A stretch of DNA of 64,000 nucleotides from Margaritispora aquatica (lineage: Eukaryota; Ascomycota; Leotiomycetes; Helotiales; Discinellaceae): the NCBI GenBank assembly GCA_007644065.1, contig VJWN01000002.1:505809-569808 (forward strand), given 5' to 3'. Below the pieces are notes generated by a model. That model saw only the letters and a list, made by a program, of their open reading frames with translations. It had not been told where the DNA came from and ran no database searches. A program made the position numbers and the translations under genes. Of the stretch, positions 10,207-21,863 are shown in pieces; the stretch's first letter is position 1; each line of letters starts with the position of its first letter.

Positions 10207-11300
10207 ATGTCTGCATCTCCTCCCAAAGATGATCAGGTTGAACAAGGAGCACAGTCCGGAGACGACGGCGAAGCGCAAATGAATCAAGATCCACACTCAG
10301 CGGTCCTGGGTTACGAATTCGAGGTAAAGGAGCAAGATCGTTGGCTTCCTATAGCAAATGGTTAGTCCTCACTTTCCTTTCTCCTCTGATTTGCGCGCGC
10401 AAAGAAATTCTCCGTGTTGTGGTCGAGCTCCGCCGTGACTGGCATCGCTTCGAACTTTGTACCTTTGGCACGCACATGTCCTACGAATTGGCCAGTAACT
10501 TGCCCCGGGGCGCAAACGCTTCGATTTGGGTTGTGTCACTGCTGCCACACGTCCTATCATGTCCCACGATTCCTCGTCTCAGGAACCAGAAGAGACGCCT
10601 CACGCTTCCAAAGCCTCAAAACATGATAAACCTGATGCGAACATTCGTAACTTTGCGCCAGGTGCGCACCGAGATATTTGATGGCATGATGAACTCTTCG
10701 ATACGGATGCTAACTATGTCATGCGCTAGTTGCCCGGATCATGAAGACCGCTCTTCCAGAGAATGCCAAAATTGCAAAGGAAGCAAAGGAATGTATGCAA
10801 GAGTGTGTTAGCGAATTCATCTCGTTCATCACAAGCGAAGGTATGTACAGGCTATGAGTAGAAAGTGCTTGGTCAGTGGTCACTAACAAATCCTCTTAGC
10901 TTCGGAAAAGTGTCACCAGGAGAAGCGAAAGACAGTAAATGGAGAAGATATCTTATTCGCCATGACTTCGTTGGGTTTTGAGAACTACGCCGAGGCTTTG
11001 AAGATTTATTTGTCAAAGTACCGAGAGGTAAGCACCATATCATTAATATCTAACCTCGCGCTAAAACCATATTTTTAGACCCAATCAACAAGAGGAGAAC
11101 GACCTCCAAGTCAGGGCTTTGGATCTGCTGCAGCTGGATCGGCGGCTGTCAATGCATCAGCATCGACATTCTCTGGTGGTGCCGAAGGGTCCAACAACCT
11201 GCTCGGTGGTCCAGGCGAGGGTGCAGATCATGAATCTGGTGGCTATGGAGGCTTATACACGACTGGACACAATGGTGCTACGGGCCCTGAAGGTTACTGA
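10207..11300 (+). CDS. hapC: CCAAT-binding factor subunit HapC / NF-YB (Hap3)
   Basis: HapC is the NF-YB histone-fold subunit that pairs with HapE (NF-YC) and HapB to bind CCAAT boxes. In filamentous fungi the complex controls iron, redox and secondary metabolism genes together with HapX. The exons are 10207..10360, 10730..10840, 10900..11027 and 11079..11300 (204 residues). Exon 1 ends with the conserved [17 protein letters not shown]. The junction restores [20 protein letters not shown] and the fold continues with [31 protein letters not shown] and [17 protein letters not shown]. The tail is Gly/Ser-rich. Intron 1 is unusually long (369 nt) and contains a second in-frame ATG exon (see the separate entry). 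The other introns are 59 and 51 nt. Confidence 0.93.
10559..10661 (+). other. Candidate alternative first exon of hapC inside intron 1
   Basis: An ATG at 10559 opens 34 codons plus one base ([20 protein letters not shown] and on to NIRNFAP). A GTGCGC donor at 10662 and the normal acceptor at 10729 would then join it in the correct phase to [10 protein letters not shown]. The product would be an NF-YB with a different, acidic/Ser-rich N-terminus that lacks the [10 protein letters not shown] segment. The open frame, donor and phase are seen; use as an exon is inference. Confidence 0.35.
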
Positions 11301-12282
11301 TAGGCCAGCTTATTCGGTTGTTTGTTGGCGTACAGGTGTTGAGGCCCAGACTGGTATGGGCGATATGTTCGGGAGTGTATTGACTATGTGACAAGGGTTT
11401 TGGGATGGATCGTGGATATGGGTGGGATATGGCTGGTTCTTCGATATTGAAGTGTACATGATGGACACGGCCAAAAACAAGGGGGTGTTCTCTTTATGTT
11501 GCTTAGATTTCTTGGCTCTCTTGAGCAAGTCATGTTTGCCTGAGAGTCACTCGAGGTCTAAGGACGCTCTGATGGGCATTAAGAACAGCAAGGCTAGGAT
11601 AAACAGTCCTCAATTGTCAGTATAATATCATATCATGACTTGTACAACCAATCGAACCTTTTTCTACTACAATGTTGTGTTCAGTCGAGAGATCGTTTGA
11701 ACATATTCATGCTTCACTTTAGAACTTGTCCACAAACGAAACTCTGAACACATTTGTGGAGTCAGTTTTATAGAGCAGGGGCTATAATCTTACAGATTTA
11801 CAAAATCAATGGTTGGAGAGTGCTGTTTATTCTGTTGTGAAGTGAACCTGCAGGACAAGCTATGATAGACAGAAGGTGTTTCTATTTCAGTTTCTGCCTT
11901 CATTAACTGTGTTTTAATCATTGAAGGTGAGATAAGACTCATAATCTTTCATTCCCTTCATTGTTTGACTTGTATATATCACTACATTGCAGTTTTTGGG
12001 TATCATCTTATTCTTTCCAGATTTCAGATGCTAGAACCGTATATATTCAAATCTGGGGAAGTGATGAGACGAAGTGGGGTGTTGCGATGATGATGCCCCA
12101 CAAAGCACGTGCAGTATTCAGCAACAGAAAATATTTCCCAAGGCTGCACACGAGCAGTCGGCTACCAACCCAGCAACGACTTCAACATTAATCTGCATAT
12201 TGTACACGACCAGTTTTAATCGATCTGCGACTCCATGGTTTCTACCAACAATCTGTAATTGAAAGGAGAATCAGTCGCCATC
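11301..12282. other. Intergenic, hapC 3' flank and RRN3 promoter
   Basis: This is 982 bases, AT-rich from about 11620 to 12080. I see no gene. Open frames of up to 90 codons here are 3' UTR readings in non-coding frames. Confidence 0.5.
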
Positions 12283-14363
12283 ATGGTGTCTCGAGTCCCA
12301 GTGGCGCGGCCAACCGCGCCTGAACCAACCTCAAAGCCTATCAAACCACTCCTGCGCCGAACGATACTCTCTGGAACGATCCGCAAAGCCGATGATGCTG
12401 GCCTAGATGATGATATCCTGTCTGCGCCCGCAAGTCCTAACAAGAGGCTACGAGTTACTTTCAATCCTGATGTCGAGGAGAAGGTCATGGAGGAGTTCAA
12501 ACCCAAAGGCAGGAGCCTGGAGTCTGTGCGAGCAGAAGTGAAGAACGCGATTGCAGCACATCTTAAAGGCGATAGTGAAGGATACGACATAATCAAGGAA
12601 CTATTCTCGTCTAGGAGGAGCGATGATGAGGAAGATGAGGAGGGGAACACAGTGGATCTGAAAGCGTACCTGGTTGCGCTAACCAGTCAGACGTCTATGA
12701 TGAACAAAGGATGCTCCGGACTTGTGAGGGCTGTTCTCAACTGCGAATGGATGGGACGTGATGAATCCTTCGTCAAGGCATATGTTTACTTTCTAGGAAG
12801 TCTTGCCAGTTCCCAAGGTGCATATGTTGGAATGATTCTGTCCATGCTGGTGGGGCATTTTCATGGTGGTAGAGTACCCCTCCCTACGCAAGATTGCATA
12901 CCTCTAACGTTCAAACAGTCAAGCTGTCTAGTGGTCGCCTTCCTGGATTCGAAGATGTTTCTCGGACTCAACTCACTGCTCGTGTCCATGTTGCTTTGAA
13001 GTATATTCTGCGACTCATTCCATCTGCAAGTGCAACACTATCTCCTATTCTCGCCACAAACTTTCCTTTTGCCGACGATTCCAAAAAGACACAGCTTGCA
13101 TATATCGATAATCTAGTGCGCCTTATTGAGTATACACCAGAACTTAAGTCGGATATATTCGCTCTGATCACGGATAGATTGGTCAAGATTGATGTGCAGA
13201 TGCAGGTTGATTTAGATGATCTGGATGATGAGGTGGCTGCTGCAATTGTCCAAGGACTAACCCTTACATCTGTTGGTCACGAGGATGATGTAGGAGAATC
13301 AGATAGCGACGAAGATTCGGTTGCCAGTGATGATGATCTGGACATTGATTCCAAACGCGCAAAGGAACTGCAGGCTAATATCGAGAAAATGGATGCTATC
13401 CTGGACCTGTTATTCACAATCTACACACCATATTTCGCCAATCCAGACAGCATAGAGGCTGCATCTATGTTCGAGACCCTGCTCAGTCACTTCGCCAACA
13501 TCGTACTTCCAACGTACCGATCAAGACATACACAGTTTCTATTATTTCACTTCGCACAGACTGCGGAACATTTAGTCGATCAGTTTGCTGGTACTTGCGT
13601 TCAACTAGCCTTCGAGTCAGGCCGTCCTGCAGTGTTGAGACAGTCTGCTGCGGCATATCTTGCTAGCTTTGTCGCAAGAGGTGCGCATGTACAGCCTCAT
13701 GTTATCCGGACTGTGTTTGAGCTGATCGGATCTCACCTGGAACATATCCGCTTGGAGAACGAGCTGACTTGCCGAGGACCCGATCTGAAAAGGTACAGCA
13801 CATATTATGCTATGACACAGGCTTTAATATACATTTTCTGCTTTCGATGGAGAGACTTGGTTGACTCGTCTGACATTCTGGAGGATGACGACCCTCTAGC
13901 TTTCATCGGACAAGCTCTTGAATGGGCACCGGGTATGAAGGACACTCTATACCGAAATATTTACTCGAAACTCAATCCTCTCAAGATCTGCTCGCCACCC
14001 ATTGTCGCCGAATTTGCAAAAATTGCACGCCATCTGGGAGTGATGGAGGTAGCTCCCTTAATCGAGAGCAACAAGCGAATCAGACTCAGTCAATTTTCGG
14101 CTGCCCAAGCAAATGGAGCATTGCGAGATGCTGGGAATGGAGGAAACGATGAGAGCTGGCACCAACTGGACGCTTACTTTCCATTTGACCCATACCAGCT
14201 TCCACTGAGCAAGAAATGGATAGAAGGCGACTATGTGCAATGGAAGGGCATTCCAGGTCTCAATCAAGAGGAGGAAGACGAGGTGGATAGTGAAGACGAA
14301 GAAGACGACGATGATGAGGCAGACTTGGAGGAAGATTCTGCCACGGACGACGATGATGAATAA
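12283..14363 (+). CDS. RRN3: RNA polymerase I initiation factor RRN3 (TIF-IA)
   Basis: RRN3 bridges initiation-competent RNA polymerase I and the core factor at rDNA promoters and responds to nutrient/TOR signals. There are two exons: 12283 to 12868 (or 12865) and 12919..14363, giving about 676 residues. The reading includes the HEAT-repeat domain typical of the family: VRAVLNCEWMGRDESFV, VALKYILRLIPSASATLSP and LAYIDNLVRLIEYTPELK. Two acidic clusters follow, one mid-protein (about residues 335-365) and one of Asp/Glu repeats at the extreme C-terminus. The start is the ATG at 12283 (MVSRVPVARP); the frame is open 8 codons earlier but without ATG. Two donors three bases apart (GTGGTA at 12866, GTAGAG at 12869) keep the frame; the second gives HFHGVKLSSGRLPG, which matches the usual length of this segment better. 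Confidence 0.92.
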
Positions 14364-15264
14364 GAAGGGAATATGAGAGTGCATTTCGGTTGGAGTTTTG
14401 GGATTCGGTGCATGGATGGATCGGGAATCTGATTAAGCGCTGCGTCTGGCGTTGGTTGACTGTTTTTCTTGAAGGAGAAAGGGATCTGGGAATATATGAA
14501 CAAACGGCTGGACGAGAGAAAAGTTATGATCCAGCGTTGAGGATCGCTGCATGAGTATTCAATTTATGCATTGGGCGCGTCTCAGAATCGAGTGTGGGAT
14601 GGGGTGCTGTGCATGGAAGTACTTGGATTCTGAAATGTTAGCTCAATTTGAGCATGGGCAGAGTGGAATATTGTGGATAGCGAAGAATACGCTTAGAATA
14701 TTGTAGTAGCGTGCCGTTCACGAGTGAGTGCTGGGAGAAATGAAAAGCGGAATAAACTTTATATGAAGCAAATACTTGGACTTTCAACAGTGACTTTGGT
14801 GTGAGAGAGGCAAGCTAGCTTTCAGCTCCAGAGGTCAAATTCAAGAAGCATACCTACCTACTGCGTCAGCTCGATCATTATAGCAAGCGCTCATGGTAGA
14901 AGGAAGGCTGCCAACATGCAACCAGCTAAGCGAGGTTAATATGGAGATACCTTATGCAACCAGTGTAGGACATTGTGAGATCTGGTTCACCCCCTATTTC
15001 AAGTTCGCTTATGAAGACTAGAGACAGACGACAGAGGACAGACGGCTTGGTCTAAGCTCCCTTTCGAGTTCAAGTTGCCATCAAGTTTTCGTCTTCTGAG
15101 AATAGAGGTGGGTCTCTGTACTGATACTGATAGTGATACTGATATTGCTGTTTCGCTAAAATTACTATACGACGAGAGGTATCTAGGTACACACATACGT
15201 ACATACAGAACATATTTTCACAATCCTATCCAAATCCCAATCCCAGTTTCCAACCAAGTCCAAG
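14364..15264. other. Intergenic, convergent 3' ends of RRN3 and the YVC1 gene
   Basis: This is 901 bases. No gene is seen. There is a short imperfect TGATAC/TACTGA tract at 15115-15145 on the plus strand. Confidence 0.5.
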
Positions 15265-18079
15265 CTAATCTATGTACTCCTCCAACTCAGGCCTAACAGC
15301 ACTACGATCCAAACTCTTCAGCCCCACCTCATCCCTCCCACCATCACCACCACCAACACTACTCGCGCTCTCCCTCTCCTCAAGCCCCTCACACACCCTC
15401 TCCAACAACCTCTCAATCCGACTCGTAGCCACCTCCAGCGCCCCCAACCTCTCCCTGACCTCCTCCCTATGCCCCTCGCCACCGCCCTCGCTCTTCCCAT
15501 CCTCCTCACTCAATAGATCGCGAATCCTGCCCCCCAGTCCCGCAAACGGCGCCACCGAGTCCCGCCGGCTCTTCCCCGTGTTCGTCCTTCCCCTCAATCC
15601 CGGCCTCGAGACCGCGGTGCCGAACTCGCGCGCGAACTCATCCTCGATCGCCTGCGACGACGCCCGGTCGTCCATGGCTGCTATCCGCTCCTCCACGCTC
15701 TCGGGCGGCTCGACGTCGAACACGGCCTCGATGTCGCCGTGGACGCTGAAGCCTCGCGCCCAGAGACTGGGCCGCACTGGTTTAGCCACGGTGCCTTTGG
15801 GCAGCTGCTCCGCGTCCTGCGGCTTGTTGGCCGTGGCGGCCCAGAGGTGGCGGCGCTCTAGATAGCCGATCAAGAGCAGTAGGGGCGCGTTGAGGGTCCG
15901 CACCGCGGCTACGTTGATCTTGTGGAACCAGCGGGGGGTGAGGATGAATTTCAGCGGAATGAGCACGATGATGGCGAGGATGTTGAAGGGCGGTTGGTAG
16001 GCGAAGATGGCGTCTGATTTTACGCCCTCGAGGGTCAGCACGGCGCGCCGGAATTGGATCTCCGCGATGGCGTTGGCGACGATGGTCGAGAAGGTTGTGG
16101 AGAGCATGGAGACTAGGATCGTGAGGAAAAGGGTGTTGCCTAGGAAGGCGAAGGCAACCATGAGAATGGGGCCGAGGAATTTGTGGAATTCGACAGACCG
16201 CTGGATGCCTGTCCCGTCGAGCCCGAACCAGACCCAGAGCATCCATTTCGAGATCGTGATCGGTCGGTGCTTGCCGTCTGAGAGCCAGATCATGGAGAGT
16301 AGGAATCCGGCGAAGCACCAGACGGAGAGGAGGGTTAGGACAGCAAAGTCTCGCATCATGGCGCGCAGGGAGACGAAGAGCATATTCTCGGATAGGAGGT
16401 TGAATGCTAGGCGAGGCACGAGGATTGGGGCACCCATTGCTAGGACGTCCATGGCTTGTTGGCCAACTCTGAGATCAGACTTTCGCCAGGCGTGCACGCG
16501 CATGGTGAGGTAGATCCAGAAGATTGCTGAGAAGGTTACATCGAGGAAGGACCATAGGTTTTGGGTGTATACGTGCCAACCGTGTTCTAGGATGCTGGCC
16601 TACAAGCACAAGCGAGCCAAGTTAGAGGATATTGAATAGCTTCATATAAAGCAGAAGCGTGACTTACAAATTGATCTAATACCCATCCCATAGTGTAGAC
16701 GATGAAAATAAGCTCCATCCAGCTAAATTTGCTTGGATCCCTGTCAACCATGACGAAGAAATAGAAGACAAGCAGCAACACAAACTGACAAACTTCAAGA
16801 TAGTTTCTCGTACGCGGCACGATTAAGCGATACTGGTTGAAAAGTGGTGCTCGTCTCGGATTATACAGTGAGATAGGTTTTTGCTTATAGTGATCCGGAA
16901 GGATATCCAAAAATGAAGTAGGCGTATAAATAACCCTACCCTCATAAATGGCCCTCACGACTTTCTGGCACGCCGAAGACGAGAGGAAGATCTTACTCTC
17001 GGTAATAATTGCAATCTCAAGAGCCGGCAGCTTTCTGTTGTTGCCTGTGCGAGCTTGGATTGACCATAAAATCGTGTGCTCTTCCGATTGACGGACCTCG
17101 GGAGGAGCTCCTTGGAATGGATCGAAGCCTCCCACGAGGATTTGGGACAGAAGCAAGAGACCTTGGGCGCCTTGGTGGTCTTCGTGGAATCTTCTAAGGA
17201 TGCGGTTGGCTAGAAGCTCGCATAATAGAGCTCGGGTGGTGCAGACACTTTGCTGGTGGGGTTGGGTTTGGAGTTCTCTTTGGAATTGGGCTCGGTTGAC
17301 GAGGAGACAGTAGACTGCTTGTTGTTAGTAATTGACCTTAGAATAAGCTCAGAGCGTTATAGGGCATGACAAATATTAGGTTTTAAGAAATATATTGCAG
17401 TTACAGAGCTAGTACATGCTGAAAGTCAAATAGCTGAGTGATCTGGATAACATTCATATACAGACTTTTTAGAATTACACTCTAACCATACTTGTGACAA
17501 TTTCAAAGATAAGAATAATCTTAGGATTGTTTCTCTGGGTTCTAAGAGGATATGAAATGTACTCAGGCTCGCTTGAGCCAAAACGAAAATAAACACATAC
17601 CCATAGAAACATCTTGATTTTCATAAAACTTATCAACCAAAGGCCTCACAACCGAGAGATTCATCCTCGGATCTCGCAACTGTTCAATACTGTACGGATC
17701 ATCTACCATCACTCATTAGCCCTTCCTCACCAATTCCCCTCAACACGCAAAGCCTCAGAAAACATACCAATGGCCTCAATAATATCTCTCCTTATCCTAT
17801 ATCCATGCAATCAGCTCCACTCTCACTTAATCACTCAAATCCATCACAACCCACTGACCGATGAATGGTAGTATAAACCGGCAAATCAGCATACGGATTC
17901 ACGGGACACAAATCATTGATCCCATGAGGCGGGAAACAGCCATCGTGATCGACCTGCTCTGGATCCGGATCCGGGTGCAGGAGTCGCTCCGTCTCGGCCA
18001 TAGTGGAGTCGTGTCGCATCGTGTGTTGGTTATGGTTGTGCGTGTTGTGTGCTGCTACGCGGGAGGCTGAGTGGCCCAT
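15265..18079 (-). CDS. YVC1: TRP-type vacuolar cation (Ca2+) channel, YVC1 family
   Basis: YVC1 releases Ca2+ from the vacuole in response to osmotic, Ca2+ and redox signals. There are five exons: 18079..17859, 17796..17768, 17702..17601, 17314..16668 and 16599..15265 (777 residues). Exon 2 is a 29-nt microexon. Across the junctions the frame gives RRDIIEAIDDPYSIEQLRDP, SVVRPLVDKFYENQDVSM and VYCLLVNRAQF, all family signatures. Several membrane segments lie at about residues 265-530. The pore loop WVWFGLDGTG is near 455-464, and a long S6 with FLTILVSMLSTTF follows. The cytosolic tail is acidic, Ser-rich and disordered. The start at 18079 is the first ATG; internal Met 20 or 27 (MAETERLL) are possible alternatives. 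The exon-4 acceptor is a tandem AAG-CAG; CAG gives SMVYCLL. Confidence 0.92.
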
Positions 18080-19139
18080 TTCGTGGCGTGGGTTGTATTG
18101 AGGTGGTTTATGCTGCCATGTTGGAGGATGACTTCTTCGTTAGGTAATCGAGGTTGCTTGTTCGTGTTGTTGAGGTTGTTGTGGTGAGTTGTGAGATAGA
18201 TAGATGTGCCAAGTATTTGAGCGAGCGACGAGGAGATTGAGCGGAGATAAGTGCGAGGAGAGGAGAAGAGGGCTGGGTTGAGTGAGTCCAATGGCAATAG
18301 ATGTGAGTTTGAAGTAAAGATAATCGTTGAAATGATTATTCTATGTTAAAGTTCTGGTGAGAATAGATGAGATGTAATCGTAAATGTAGATGTAGATGAA
18401 AGTGTAAGTGAGCGTAAGGTCAAGACGTAAGGATGGCCTCGACTCGATGAAGTTGCGATAAGCTTCAATGAGACAGGGATTGAAGCGGCATGGGGATGGG
18501 AGGCATGGGTAATGAGTGGACTATGGATGCATTATCATCAAAAGAAGGATGAGGCGTCATCGAAGGTGCTGAGATAAATCCCAATTAACTAAAGTTATAA
18601 AGTGAGAGCTTACATATTGATACGCGAGCTTGCTCTATCGAAAATCTAATTATATCTCTGGTATGCGAATGTGTAGTCAGTCCATTCGAAAGGTATCTGT
18701 CTACCTAGCCAGTGTCAATCTCTCACCCTACTATGATTTTGCCTGTCCTGTCCTAGTAAGCAAAGACGGACAATACTTAGTTAGACGAACGTTAGGTTTG
18801 ACCTTCTTTGATGAACTGATAAGCTCGAGACATACATACCGCCATACTGTTTATGTAAAAGCAGCACAAACCCCACCAAGCCTATCGTAGAACCGATTCA
18901 CTCTTCTACACCAATCATGAACTTCGCTTTTCACCAATTCCCATTCTCCCACCCCCATTGATCAATGCACCCTAAGCGACGTGAATAGGAGTGGGGTTCC
19001 GTTAAGCTCACCTCGCTCGTTCACCAGCAGTACCCAGCTGGAAGAACAAAGACATCTATATTGCTTTTTCACCTTCACCTCCCAAACTCCCCACTCACCA
19101 CGCACAACCACACCCTACGCCTTACGCCTCACGGTCGCC
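18080..19139. promoter_or_regulatory. Divergent intergenic region, YVC1 and the NIF3-like gene
   Basis: This is 1,060 bases between divergent starts. There is no supported gene. The part at 18350-18420 is rich in GTAGATG/AAGTGTAAG-like short repeats. The last 120 bases before 19140 are C-rich (plus strand), consistent with a fungal 5' leader. Confidence 0.5.
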
Positions 19140-19559
19140 ATGTCCCAAGCCTACAAACTAACCTACACCGTCCCCTTAACGCACCTCGAATCCACCAAGA
19201 GCGCCATCTTCGCAGCCGGCGGCGGTGTCTACGCGGACGGGAAGTACATCCAGGTCGCCTTCCAAACCGACGGGGCGGGGCAGTTCATGCCTGTCTCCGC
19301 TGCGGGCGCGGTGCCGCATACGGGGGAAGTGGACAAGTTAGAGTATGTGAAGGAAGTCAAGGTTGAGATCCGGTGCACGAGCGAGGAGGTGGTGAGGAAG
19401 GCTGTGGAGGGGTTGAAGAGGTGAGTTCTGTCTTGAGAGTGGGATGCTGAGTGGTTTTCGTGGGTGATGGGCTCAAGTGAGATAACAAAGCTAATGAAAG
19501 GCAGAGAGCATCCATATGAGGTGGTTGCGTATGAAGTGTACAAGATTGAGGATTTTTGA
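19140..19559 (+). CDS. Stand-alone YqfO/NIF3-insert-like small protein
   Basis: There are two exons, 19140..19420 and 19505..19559 (111 residues). The protein reads MSQAYKLTYTVPLTHLESTK, then AAGGGVYADGKYIQVAFQT, GQFMPVSAAGAVPHTGE, EYVKEVKVEIRC and REHPYEVVAYEVYKIEDF. This is the small ferredoxin/PII-like domain found inserted in NIF3/YqfO proteins and also alone in many bacteria. The whole family length (about 100-110 residues) is present with the HPYE motif near the end. The full NIF3 metal-binding domains are absent. Function is not known; roles in metal or nucleotide sensing are guesses. The coding part is markedly GC-rich compared with its flanks. The intron (84 nt) uses GTGAGT and GGCAG. 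Confidence 0.85.
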
Positions 19560-19738
19560 GTTGGAAAAAGGAAGCTTGGTTCGAGATTCGTTCGTCACAG
19601 AATATGAGGGAGAAGTGCATGAAAATAGCTTGAGATGGAAATGCAAACATCAATATGAAAAATGGACGACGCTATATGCCCTTAACTCCATCACACTATG
19701 ATCACGATATTGAAATTTTGGGTGTCGACACTCCATAC

Positions 19739-21170
19739 TCAGTGAATACGATCCAATCTTGCTCTGTTCATAGCAATTTGGTCGTCGACACGGTCGCTCT
19801 GTGACACGATTAGTGATGCCTCCATGGCAATACAACATCATGCAACATACCTTCTGGATGATCTTCTCAATGTGCTTGTTCTGCTCATCCACTTCTCGGC
19901 CAGTGGCTCGAGCCAATGCGTTCAGTCGTCCAGCAGCGTGCCCTAAAGCATCCAAGTTGCTATCAATCTCGTTCTCCATTTCATCGTCCTCCGAATCGGC
20001 CTCAAATTGGTACTTGGATCTCTCTGCGAGACTGGCCTTGGTCTGAGCAGGTCTGTAACCAACATCTCCAGGTTGCAATTCCTTGAATGCTCGCTCCATT
20101 CGTTGCTGGGTTCCAAACGCTGCCTGGCGAGTGGCGTCACGCTGCTCACGCTCGGTCCTGTGTTTATCAATGATCTCTTGATCACGGGCTGCTTTTCGTG
20201 ACGAAGATGTGAAAGGGTTTGAAACGTGGACAGCAAACATGCTCTTGTTCAGGGTCTTCAACTCTCTTGCTCTCTCCTCTGCTATACGGTTGTGATTGGC
20301 AGCAAGGTCCAAGTTCTTTTCGGTGTTGTGAATACGCTCTCCTTGTGCTCCTAGCCTGGCCAAGGTTCCGCGACCAGTTTCCTCGGCTTGAGCCGCAATA
20401 CGAAGTGCATTGCGAGTAGATGATACATCTGCCTGCTTCATGAACTTGATCTCTTGTTTGGTCGCAGCAACATCTTCCTCTTCCTCTTCTTCAGCAGTGA
20501 GCTGTCTATCTTCTCCATATGCACCATAACCTCCAGGTGCTCCAGACTCAGCGCCATACCCGCCACCTGGTTGGCCATTGCTTTGAGGGGGCGGTCTTTG
20601 TTGGTATCTCTCCTTAGCACCACCGAACAACGCATCTCTGTTGTCCTCCGTCGTAGCTGTTTCGTTGCTGTTGGTCCTTCCTAATCCACCATAGCCACCA
20701 GCTCCATACCTTGAGCCTGCATCCGATTTGTAGCTTGGTGGTCCACTTGGGGCACTGTCATATCTATTTGAACCATATCCACCACCGCTACCATATTTGT
20801 CGGCGCCGTAGCCACCACCACCGCCACCAGCCTGAGGATTACGATCCACGGCAGGCGGTGCACCATATCCTCCTCGAGCAGCTCCAGGTCCAGTGGGAAG
20901 ACCTCCTCCTCGTCCAGGTGCTGGACCACCAGGTGCTCCGTATTGCTGCTGACGAGCCTGCTGGTATGGCGAGCCTCCAGCTGGTCCTGTCGGGCCCATG
21001 TTCGCATATTTGTTTGTATCTTGAGCATATGGGTCTGAGGCTTGTGGTTGTTGTGCGTATGGATTCGAGGCTGCAGGTGTCGAGTTTTTGGAAGACTTTC
21101 CAAACAGAGATGAGCGGCTAGATTCCTCGTCTCCATCACCGCTCTTCTTTCCAAAACCAAACTTCTTCAT
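19739..21170 (-). CDS. SEC9: Plasma-membrane t-SNARE SEC9 (SNAP-25 family)
   Basis: Sec9 supplies two of the four helices of the exocytic SNARE bundle with Sso and Snc at the plasma membrane. Exon 1 is 21170..19851 and exon 2 is 19798..19739 (459 residues). The second exon adds SDRVDDQIAMNRARLDRIH after KHIEKIIQK, completing the Qc SNARE helix; without the splice the frame would run into unrelated sequence. The two SNARE motifs lie at about 240-300 (zero-layer Gln in ARLGAQGERIHNTEKN) and 395-455 (zero-layer Gln in REVDEQNKHIEKI). A linker with DSEDDEMENEID lies between them. The first 230 residues are a Gly/Pro/Tyr/Gln-rich low-complexity region. There is no transmembrane segment and no palmitoylated Cys cluster, as in yeast Sec9. 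Confidence 0.93.
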
Positions 21171-21472
21171 GTTTGCAGAGTGGTTATGCTATCAAATTGC
21201 GGATTGTCGAAACCTCACAAGAAGGTGAAAGTAATAATAGTGGGAGGATTGAGCGTTTGGTTCTGTGGTGATTGTTCGAGGTGAGGTGTACTTTATGTAT
21301 TGGGACAGGTCGTACTGCGAACTAAAGTAAAGTGGCAGGGCTAAAGGCAACAGCTTTACAAACGCTGTTTCAGTGGCTGAATGAAGTGGAGAAGTGAGGG
21401 TCGAGAGAGTTTGAAAGTTGGAAGATGGATGGAGCTGAGAGAGCCTGAGAGCTGAGCCCCGCGCTGGCTGGG

Positions 21473-21515
21473 AAGGCTACTAAGGCTACTAAGGCTACCA
21501 AGGCTACCAAGGCTT
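21473..21515 (+). repeat. 9-bp minisatellite, nearly five copies
   Basis: The unit AAGGCTACT/AAGGCTACC is repeated head to tail four times plus a partial copy, in the SEC9 / GTPBP1-like promoter gap. Confidence 0.85.
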
Positions 21516-21863
21516 AATTCCTTATTCATCTATATTTGGGTGCACCAATCATGATATTATGTAAGGTAGGGGAGAAATGTCTCAATTGGGTGAATCTCTG
21601 CCAAGAACGCCAAGAACGCCAAGTCAGACTTCAGAAGAACGAACTCACTCCCGGACCCGGTTAAATGTAGTCGCCGTCACACCTTCACACCTCTTCTTAT
21701 TCACTTACAGAATCATGACTCCAATGACTTCGGTGTGAATCAACCACATCTGATCTGTTTGTATCCATACATACCATATTCATACAAGAATACAAACTCT
21801 GGATTTCTTTCCACCAAAATCCCCTCAACAATTCTCTATAACCATCAATTAATCAACACAATC

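Noticed and set aside
15272..15865. 197-codon Ser/Pro-rich plus-strand frame
   Set aside because: It is exactly antisense to the conserved YVC1 coding exon and owes its openness to the high GC content there.
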